DNA of 30,332 nucleotides. Origin: Chloroflexota bacterium. GTDB lineage: Bacteria > Chloroflexota > Dehalococcoidia > UBA2979. The notes beneath the pieces were generated by a model. That model was not told the DNA's origin, searched no databases, and saw only the letters and a program-made list of their open reading frames with translations. Both the position numbers and the translations under genes were made by a program. Location of the stretch: NCBI GenBank assembly GCA_947446155.1, contig CANFFZ010000012.1:1-30332 (forward strand). The letters are read 5' to 3'. Numbering within the stretch: the stretch's first letter is position 1; the number at the start of each line of letters is the position of its first letter. Below, in pieces: positions 25,068 to 30,332 of the stretch.

Positions 25068-25580
25068 ATGGCGACCGACACCCCCGCCGCGCCGGCCCCC
25101 GCTGACGTCCAGGTCGTCCGCGCGACCGTGCATGACGCCGAGGGCATCCACCGCCTGGTGAACTTCTGGGCGGCGCAGGGTCAGATGCTCCCGCGGACCC
25201 TCGGCGAGACGTACGAGAACCTCCGCGACTTCTTCGTCGTGCGGGACGCCGCCGGGCAGGTCATCGGCTGTGCGTCGCTCCACATCACCTGGTCTGACCT
25301 CGCCGAGCTGAAGTCGCTCGCCGTGCAGGAGAGCCAGCAGTCGCGCGGAGCGGGCGCCGCCCTCGTCCGCGCGTGCGTCGAGGAGGGCCGCACACTCGGC
25401 CTCGAGCGGCTGTTCGCGCTGACATACCGGCCGGGCTTCTTCGAACGCCTCGACTGGACGCAGGCGGACGTGATGAACCTCCCGCGCAAGGTCTGGAACG
25501 AGTGCTACCGCTGCCCGAAGTTCCCCGGCTGCGACGAGATCGCGATGGTCATCGATGTCGCCCCGGCCTCGGGTGGCTAG
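25068..25580 (+). CDS. ArgA-type GNAT acetyltransferase (short N-acetylglutamate synthase family)
   Basis: A 170-aa GNAT-fold enzyme. RATVHDAEGIHRLV (18-31) is the first helix, and QSRGAGA (91-97) is the acetyl-CoA pyrophosphate loop. The C-terminal LPRKVWNECYRCPKFPGCDE (138-157) contains C146, C149 and C155, a signature I associate with the short, stand-alone N-acetylglutamate synthases such as mycobacterial ArgA, which make N-acetylglutamate as the first step of arginine synthesis. It lacks the amino-acid-kinase domain of classical ArgA. No arginine genes are nearby, so the substrate is inferred. It has its own leaderless promoter; the Nudix gene follows 11 nt later and is probably co-transcribed. 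Confidence 0.75.
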   Translation: MATDTPAAPAPADVQVVRATVHDAEGIHRLVNFWAAQGQMLPRTLGETYENLRDFFVVRDAAGQVIGCASLHITWSDLAELKSLAVQESQQSRGAGAALVRACVEEGRTLGLERLFALTYRPGFFERLDWTQADVMNLPRKVWNECYRCPKFPGCDEIAMVIDVAPASGG

Positions 25581-25591
25581 GCAGGCGACCG

Positions 25592-26137
25592 ATGGCTGAC
25601 TCTGCCGACCTCGTGCGCTCCGAACCCGTCGCGCAATTGGGCTACCTCCGCATCACGAAAGACACGATCCGCTTCGCGAACGGGCTGGAGACGGAGCGTG
25701 CCGTCGTCTGGCATCCCGGCGCCGTCGCCCTCGTGGTCGAGGACGCCGATGGCCGCTGGCTGATGATCGAGCAGTACCGCCACCCGGCTGGCCGGGTGCT
25801 CCTCGAGATCCCCGCCGGCACACGCGAGGCTGGTGAAGACCCCGCCGCGACCGCCGCCCGCGAGGTGCGCGAGGAGACGGGTTACGCGGCGGGACGCCTC
25901 GAACGGCTGGGCGGAGCGTGGATGGCGCCGGGGTTCTGCTCCGAGTACATCCACTACTACCTCGCCACCGACCTGCGCGAGGATCCCCTGCCGCAGGACC
26001 ACGACGAGTTCATCGCACCCCCTCGGCGGCTCACGCTCGCCGAGGTGCAGGCTGCCGTGGTTGCGGGTGACATCGAGGACTCGAAGACCCTAGTCGCCCT
26101 GTCATTGCTGAGCCTCTATCGCGAGCGTCAGGTGTGA
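25592..26137 (+). CDS. Nudix hydrolase, ADP-ribose pyrophosphatase type
   Basis: A 181-aa protein. The Nudix box is complete from G76 to Y98: G-x5-E82-x7-R90-E91-V-x-E94-E95-x-G97-Y98, with metal-binding Glu residues. The preceding LMIEQYRHPAGRVLLEIPAG (57-76) and the GGAWMAPGFCSEYIHYY stretch after the box are typical of the ADP-ribose pyrophosphatase (NudF) group, which cleaves ADP-ribose to AMP and ribose-5-phosphate and recycles NAD breakdown products. The NAD kinase two genes upstream fits a pyridine-nucleotide theme, though linkage is loose. The ATG at 25592 has only a weak SD. Confidence 0.85.
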   Translation: MADSADLVRSEPVAQLGYLRITKDTIRFANGLETERAVVWHPGAVALVVEDADGRWLMIEQYRHPAGRVLLEIPAGTREAGEDPAATAAREVREETGYAAGRLERLGGAWMAPGFCSEYIHYYLATDLREDPLPQDHDEFIAPPRRLTLAEVQAAVVAGDIEDSKTLVALSLLSLYRERQV

Positions 26138-26172
26138 CGGCGTCCGCAGTCGCGGGGAATCCGCAGGCGCGG

Positions 26173-26193
26173 TAGTCTTACCGTACGAACGGT
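26173..26193 (+). promoter_or_regulatory. Candidate sdh promoter with palindromic operator-like site
   Basis: TAGTCT (26173-26178) fits TANNNT, giving a start near 26185. Exactly there lies the inverted repeat ACCGT-ACGA-ACGGT (26180-26193). A palindrome straddling +1 could be a repressor site, or a small leader hairpin of 5 bp. The leader to sdhC would be about 30 nt. Confidence 0.4.
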
Positions 26194-26214
26194 CGGGGAA
26201 ACGGCGGGTGTCCG

Positions 26215-26967
26215 ATGGTTGAGGCGCGCCCTCGCTCGACAGTGGAAGCCGGAGTGCAGCCGCTGCGGCGGCGTCCGGAGAAGCAACTCCCCTACCCCCT
26301 GAGCATCTACCAGAGCGCCGTCGGCAAGAAGTGGGTCATGGCGGTCACGGGCGTGGTCGGCATGGCCTTCATCACCATGCACATGCTCGGCAACCTCAAG
26401 ATCTACCTGGGCGCGGAAGAACTGAACGCGTATGCCGATGGCCTGCGGACGGTCGGTGCGCCGTTCGCGCCGCATGGCTTCCTACTGTGGGGTGTCCGGC
26501 TGGTCCTGCTCCCCACGCTGCTGTTGCATGTGCACGCAGCCTGGTGGCTCTGGCGCCAGAACCGCCGCGCGCGCCCGGTGAAGTACCAGTCGAAACGCGA
26601 CTACATCGCCGCCGACTGGGCCAGTCGCACGATGACCTGGACGGGGCCGATCGTCCTGTTATTCCTGGCGTTTCACCTGCTGGACCTGACGTGGGGGACG
26701 GCGAACCCGGACTTCCGCCACGGTGACGTGTACCACAACATGCTCGCCTCCTTTGACCGCTGGCCGGTCGTCGTCGCGTATGTCGCTGCGAACCTTGCAC
26801 TGGGCGTGCATCTCTACCACGGGGCGTGGAGCCTCTTTCAGTCACTCGGGGTGAACAACGCTCGGATCAACACCGCGCGGCGCGTGTTCGCCACGCTCTT
26901 CGCGGTCGCAATTGTCGGTGGGTACGTCTCCACTCCGATCGCGATTCTCATTGGGGTCATTGAGTAG
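26215..26967 (+). CDS. sdhC: Succinate dehydrogenase cytochrome b subunit (type B, SdhC)
   Basis: A 250-aa membrane anchor that links the flavin/iron-sulfur subunits to the quinone pool. Five predicted TMs (about 42-60, 88-113, 142-160, 186-204, 226-246) in a single polypeptide make this the type B, di-heme class found in Bacillus SQR and Wolinella FRD. Candidate heme-ligand His: H56 (MHMLGN), H105 or H107 (LLHVHAAW), H154 (FHLLDL), H199 or H202 ([10 protein letters not shown]). The first 30 residues are a polar lead. No separate sdhD is present, as expected. sdhA starts 10 nt after its stop. Confidence 0.93.
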   Translation: MVEARPRSTVEAGVQPLRRRPEKQLPYPLSIYQSAVGKKWVMAVTGVVGMAFITMHMLGNLKIYLGAEELNAYADGLRTVGAPFAPHGFLLWGVRLVLLPTLLLHVHAAWWLWRQNRRARPVKYQSKRDYIAADWASRTMTWTGPIVLLFLAFHLLDLTWGTANPDFRHGDVYHNMLASFDRWPVVVAYVAANLALGVHLYHGAWSLFQSLGVNNARINTARRVFATLFAVAIVGGYVSTPIAILIGVIE

Positions 26968-26977
26968 GAGCGGGCCG

Positions 26978-28894
26978 ATGGAACTCAACGCGCACGTCCC
27001 TGCTGGCCCCATCCAGGAGCAGTGGGAATCCGACCAGTTCAACATGAAGCTGGTGAGCCCGGCGAATAAGCGGCGATTCGAGGTGATCGTCGTCGGCAGC
27101 GGACTCGCCGGCGCATCGGCTGCGGCCTCGCTGGCGGAGCTCGGCTACCACGTCACAGTTTTTTCTTACCACGACTCGCCGCGCCGGGCGCACTCGATCG
27201 CGGCGCAGGGTGGCATCAACGCCGCGAAGAACTATCAGAACGACGGCGACAGCGTGTACCGCCTCTTCTACGACACCGTGAAGGGCGGCGACTTCCGGTC
27301 TCGCGAGTCGAACGTCTACCGTCTCGCGTCGCTGAGTGTGAACATCATCGACCAGTGCGTCGCCCAGGGCGTGCCGTTCGCACGCGAGTACGGTGGCATG
27401 CTGGAGAACCGCTCGTTCGGCGGTGTGCAGGTGTCCCGGACGTTCTACGCCCGCGGCCAGACCGGACAGCAGTTGCTCCTGGGCGCTTACTCCGCACTCA
27501 TGCGGCAGGTCGGCCTTGGTGCGGTCACGCTGGTGCCCCGTACGGAGATGCTCGACCTGGTGGTCGTTGACGGCCGGGCCGCCGGTGTGGTCGTCCGTGA
27601 TCTGACGACCGGCGAGGTCTACTCGAAGTCGGCACATGCGGTGATCCTCGCCACCGGGGGCTACGGCAACGTCTACTACCTCTCGACGAACGCGAAGAAG
27701 AGCAACGTGACGGCGGCGTGGCGGGCGCACAAGCGCGGCGCGGCGTTCGCGAACGCGTGTTACACGCAGATCCATCCGACGTGCATCCCCGCCAGCGGGG
27801 AACATCAGTCCAAACTCACGCTGATGTCAGAGTCGTTGCGCAATGACGGCCGCATCTGGGTGCCGAAGGACGCGAACGACGCGCGGCCGGCCCACGAGAT
27901 CCCGGAGGCCGACCGCGATTACTACCTGGAGCGCCAGTACCCCTCTTTCGGCAACCTTGTCCCACGTGACGTCGCATCGCGCGCGGCGAAGCGGCAGGTG
28001 GACAGCGGGCGGGGCGTCGGGCCGCTGAAAAACGGCGTGTTCCTCGACTTCGCGGAGGCGATTGGGCGGTTGGGGCGCTCTGAGATTCAGGAGCGGTACG
28101 GCAACCTGTTCGAGATGTACGACCGCATCTCCGGCGAGGACCCGTACGGGACGCCGATGCGCATCTACCCGGCGACCCACTACACCATGGGCGGGCTCTG
28201 GGTGGACTATCACCTGATGAGTACCGTTCCCGGATGCTTCGTGGGCGGCGAGGCGAACTTCTCCGACCACGGCGCGAACCGCCTCGGCGCCTCGGCGCTG
28301 ATGCAGGGGTTGGCCGACGGCTATTTCGTTCTGCCCTACACCGTGGGGGATTACCTCGCCGGCCTGCTCGGGCAGAAGGCGGTGCCGGAAACGCACGAAG
28401 CGTTCAAGAACGCCGAACGCGAGGTGTCCGACCAGACGAAGCGTTTCCTGGGGACGAATGGGAAGCACTCGGTCGACCATTTCCACCGCGAGCTCGGCGC
28501 GATCGTGTGGGACCAGATCGGGATGGAGCGGACACGCTCCGGCCTCGAGCAGGCGCTGAGGGACATTCCCGCACTAAAGGCCGACTTCGACCGCGACGTG
28601 CGGGTCCTTGGTACAGCGGACGGGCTCAACTCGTCGCTGGAGGACGCCGGGCGGGTCGCTGACTTCTTCGAACTCGCGGAATTGCTGGCGCGCGACGCCC
28701 TCCACCGCGAGGAGTCGTGCGGCGGCCACTTCCGCGTCGAGCACCAGACCCCGGATGGCGAAGCCGACCGCGATGACGAGAACTTCGCGTATGTCGGGGC
28801 CTGGGAATGGAAGGGGACTGGGACGCCTCAGACCCTCCACAAGGAGCAGTTGACTTTCGACTACGTCCACCCAGCACAGCGCTCATACAAGTAG
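26978..28894 (+). CDS. sdhA: Succinate dehydrogenase/fumarate reductase flavoprotein subunit SdhA
   Basis: A 638-aa FAD protein that oxidises succinate to fumarate (or the reverse). Dinucleotide-binding [12 protein letters not shown] (38-49). H72 in [11 protein letters not shown] is the covalent FAD attachment His. [18 protein letters not shown] and the late [10 protein letters not shown] (catalytic/binding Arg) are intact. The sequence style ([26 protein letters not shown]) is that of the type B family. ATG 26978 is chosen because AGGAG lies 8 nt upstream; a longer in-frame reading begins inside sdhC. The usual sdhC-A-B order is kept. Confidence 0.96.
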   Translation: MELNAHVPAGPIQEQWESDQFNMKLVSPANKRRFEVIVVGSGLAGASAAASLAELGYHVTVFSYHDSPRRAHSIAAQGGINAAKNYQNDGDSVYRLFYDTVKGGDFRSRESNVYRLASLSVNIIDQCVAQGVPFAREYGGMLENRSFGGVQVSRTFYARGQTGQQLLLGAYSALMRQVGLGAVTLVPRTEMLDLVVVDGRAAGVVVRDLTTGEVYSKSAHAVILATGGYGNVYYLSTNAKKSNVTAAWRAHKRGAAFANACYTQIHPTCIPASGEHQSKLTLMSESLRNDGRIWVPKDANDARPAHEIPEADRDYYLERQYPSFGNLVPRDVASRAAKRQVDSGRGVGPLKNGVFLDFAEAIGRLGRSEIQERYGNLFEMYDRISGEDPYGTPMRIYPATHYTMGGLWVDYHLMSTVPGCFVGGEANFSDHGANRLGASALMQGLADGYFVLPYTVGDYLAGLLGQKAVPETHEAFKNAEREVSDQTKRFLGTNGKHSVDHFHRELGAIVWDQIGMERTRSGLEQALRDIPALKADFDRDVRVLGTADGLNSSLEDAGRVADFFELAELLARDALHREESCGGHFRVEHQTPDGEADRDDENFAYVGAWEWKGTGTPQTLHKEQLTFDYVHPAQRSYK

Positions 28895-28907
28895 CGGAGG
28901 TACGAGG

Positions 28908-29678
28908 ATGGACTTCACGCTGAAGGTGTGGCGACAGGCCGGGCCAAAGGCACGTGGCTCGTTCGAGACGTACAAGGCGAGCGGTGTCTCGGCGGATATG
29001 TCCTTCCTCGAAGTTCTCGATGTGGTGAACGAGGATCTCATCGAGAAGGGGACCGAGCCGATCGCGTTCGAGCATGACTGCCGCGAGGGTATTTGCGGCT
29101 CCTGTGGTGTGATGATCAATGGCCAGGCGCACGGCCCGAACGAGCGCACCGCCACCTGCCAGTTGCACATGCGCACCTTCAAGGACGGTGACACGATTAC
29201 GGTTGAGCCGTGGCGCGCGGCGGCCTTCCCCATCCTGCGCGACCTCGTCGTGAACCGCTCCGCCCTCGACCGCATCATCGAAGCCGGTGGTTTCATCTCC
29301 GTGAACACGGGCTCCGCCGTCGAGGCGAACATGATCCCGATCCCGAAAGTCGTATCTGACGCGGCGATGGACGCAGCGGAATGCATCGGGTGCGGCGCGT
29401 GCGTGGCGGCCTGCCCAAACGGAGCGGCGCAGCTCTTCACGTCGGCCAAGATTCAGCATCTCAACCTGCTGCCGCAGGGGCAGTCGGAACGGTGGCAGCG
29501 CACTGAGGCGATGGTCGACAAGATGGAAGAGTACTTCGGCGGCTGCACTAACCACGGCGAGTGCCAGTTCGCCTGCCCGAAGGGCATCTCCATCGACTTC
29601 ATCGCCTACATGAACCGTGACTACCTCAAGTCCAAGGTCACCAATCGCAAATTGGGCGGCCAAGGGTTCGCGACGTAG
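28908..29678 (+). CDS. sdhB: Succinate dehydrogenase iron-sulfur subunit SdhB
   Basis: A 256-aa electron-transfer subunit with three clusters. The [2Fe-2S] ligands are C58, C63, C66 and C84 ([12 protein letters not shown]...ATCQ). The ferredoxin-like part has C159, C162, C165 and C169 ([12 protein letters not shown]) and C213, C219, C223 ([16 protein letters not shown]), supplying the [4Fe-4S] and [3Fe-4S] clusters. The sequence between them is typical of type B SdhB. SD GGAGG lies 7 nt before ATG 28908. It ends the sdh operon; fumC faces it across 106 nt. Confidence 0.96.
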   Translation: MDFTLKVWRQAGPKARGSFETYKASGVSADMSFLEVLDVVNEDLIEKGTEPIAFEHDCREGICGSCGVMINGQAHGPNERTATCQLHMRTFKDGDTITVEPWRAAAFPILRDLVVNRSALDRIIEAGGFISVNTGSAVEANMIPIPKVVSDAAMDAAECIGCGACVAACPNGAAQLFTSAKIQHLNLLPQGQSERWQRTEAMVDKMEEYFGGCTNHGECQFACPKGISIDFIAYMNRDYLKSKVTNRKLGGQGFAT

Positions 29679-29695
29679 GTTTGATATCGAGGCGG

Positions 29696-29754
29696 GAGCC
29701 CCGGACACGGGCTCGCGATGGCCTGACGAGGGCTTCACGCTCGCCCGTGGTCAG
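29696..29754. terminator. Candidate two-hairpin terminator between convergent sdhB and fumC
   Basis: GAGCCC (29696-29701) / GGGCTC (29709-29714), then a second imperfect hairpin: CTGAC (29723-29727) / GTCAG (29750-29754), enclosing GGGC (29730-29733) / GCCC (29743-29746). Such paired stems between converging genes suit bidirectional termination. There are no T-runs in either direction, so this is tentative. Confidence 0.4.
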
Positions 29755-29784
29755 CGGCACTCTGCGTGGCGGACATGACACCCG

Positions 29785-30332
29785 CTACGGCCGCGTCATC
29801 TCCTCGGGCTTGATCCACTCGGCGAACTGCTCGTCCGTGACCAGGCCCAGGGACAGGGCGGCTTCGCGGAGGGTGGTGCCCTCGTGGTGGGCCTTCTTCG
29901 CGATTTTCGCCGCGTTGTCGTAACCGATGTGCGGGTTGAGGGCGGTCACGAGCATCAACGATGACTGCATCAGCTCGTTGATGCGTCGCTCGTTTGCCTC
30001 GATGCCCACCACACAGTTATCGGTGAACGAACGCGCTGCATCGCCCAGCAGGCGGATGCTCTGCAGGTTGTTGTAGACGATGACCGGCTTGAAGACGTTC
30101 AGTTCAAAGTGGCCCGTGGCGCCGCCGATGGAGACGGTGACGGCGTTTCCCATTACCTGCGCGCACACCATGGTCATCGCCTCGGACTGGGTGGGGTTCA
30201 CCTTGCCCGGCATGATGCTGGAGCCCGGCTCGTTTTCCGGCAGCATCAACTCGCCGAGGCCCGCGCGCGGGCCGGAGCCCAACATGCGGATGTCGTTCGC
30301 GATCTTCATGAACGACGCGGCGATCGTGTTCA
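29785..30332 (-). CDS. fumC: Class II fumarate hydratase FumC (C-terminal part, runs off right edge)
   Basis: The visible 181 residues are the C-terminal 40% or so of a homotetrameric fumarase, which hydrates fumarate to malate. Just past the edge codons comes [14 protein letters not shown], then the superfamily signature [13 protein letters not shown], which forms the mobile active-site loop with its catalytic Ser. [22 protein letters not shown] is fumarase-specific (as opposed to aspartase). It ends [17 protein letters not shown]. Convergent with sdhCAB, so consecutive TCA steps are neighbours but not one operon. The start codon lies outside the window. Confidence 0.95.
   Translation of the reverse strand, partial: NTIAASFMKIANDIRMLGSGPRAGLGELMLPENEPGSSIMPGKVNPTQSEAMTMVCAQVMGNAVTVSIGGATGHFELNVFKPVIVYNNLQSIRLLGDAARSFTDNCVVGIEANERRINELMQSSLMLVTALNPHIGYDNAAKIAKKAHHEGTTLREAALSLGLVTDEQFAEWIKPEEMTRP

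Noticed and set aside
26912..26977. Longer N-terminus for SdhA starting inside sdhC
   Set aside because: ATG 26978 has a good SD (AGGAG) just after the sdhC stop, and the extra residues are a frame-shifted reading of the sdhC end.

Overview
The window is a gene-dense, GC-rich (roughly two-thirds by eye) bacterial chromosome segment made almost entirely of housekeeping genes. The combination points to a monoderm or atypical-envelope lineage, most likely Chloroflexota (Dehalococcoidia/Tepidiforma-like): leaderless TANNNT promoters, a type B succinate dehydrogenase, SelB, a PPOX/F420-type flavoprotein, an AspRS with non-discriminating residues, and enlarged SecF. The phylum is inferred from gene style; no rRNA is present to confirm it. 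I see no tRNA, rRNA, CRISPR array, insertion sequence, prophage or attachment site. No gene-free stretch exceeds 300 bases.

Layout. (1) 1-256: the first codons of mraZ on the minus strand, running off the left edge, with a promoter and a pair of GTGGG MraZ boxes. The dcw (division/cell wall) cluster presumably continues to the left. (2) 257-1983 plus: mogA-trmD overlapping by 4 nt, then rplS and a GC-rich hairpin. (3) 2077-4782: priA, apparently leaderless. (4) 4904-9050: def-yajC-(Asp-rich repeat protein)-secD-secF, tightly packed, two junctions overlapping by 4 nt. (5) 9057-12430 minus: hemW, a small zinc-ribbon protein and selB, meeting secF tail-to-tail with only 6 nt between stops. (6) 12513-15893 plus: DUF2157-type membrane protein (divergent from hemW), PPOX-family protein, aspS. 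(7) 15988-19618: an oligopeptide-type ABC importer (binding protein plus two permeases) without ATPase genes. (8) 19784-23317: tig-clpP-clpX, chaperone and protease. (9) 23382-26137: tlyA, nadK, an ArgA-type GNAT, and a Nudix ADP-ribose pyrophosphatase. (10) 26215-29678: sdhC-sdhA-sdhB, facing the 3' end of fumC at the right edge, so two consecutive TCA-cycle steps lie convergently.

The most useful non-routine observations are: a shared leaderless promoter architecture (TANNNT, six bases, start codon) at four genes; MraZ boxes at exact 10-bp spacing; a highly acidic 11-residue tandem repeat protein embedded in the Sec operon; an enlarged SecF extracytoplasmic domain with two Cys; an AspRS carrying His31/Gly83, predicting tRNA-dependent Asn synthesis; a PriA with DEFH and an altered zinc site; and an unnamed zinc-ribbon protein locked between hemW and selB. 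I found no convincing wholly new multi-gene system; the Asp-rich protein and the zinc-ribbon protein are the best unknowns.
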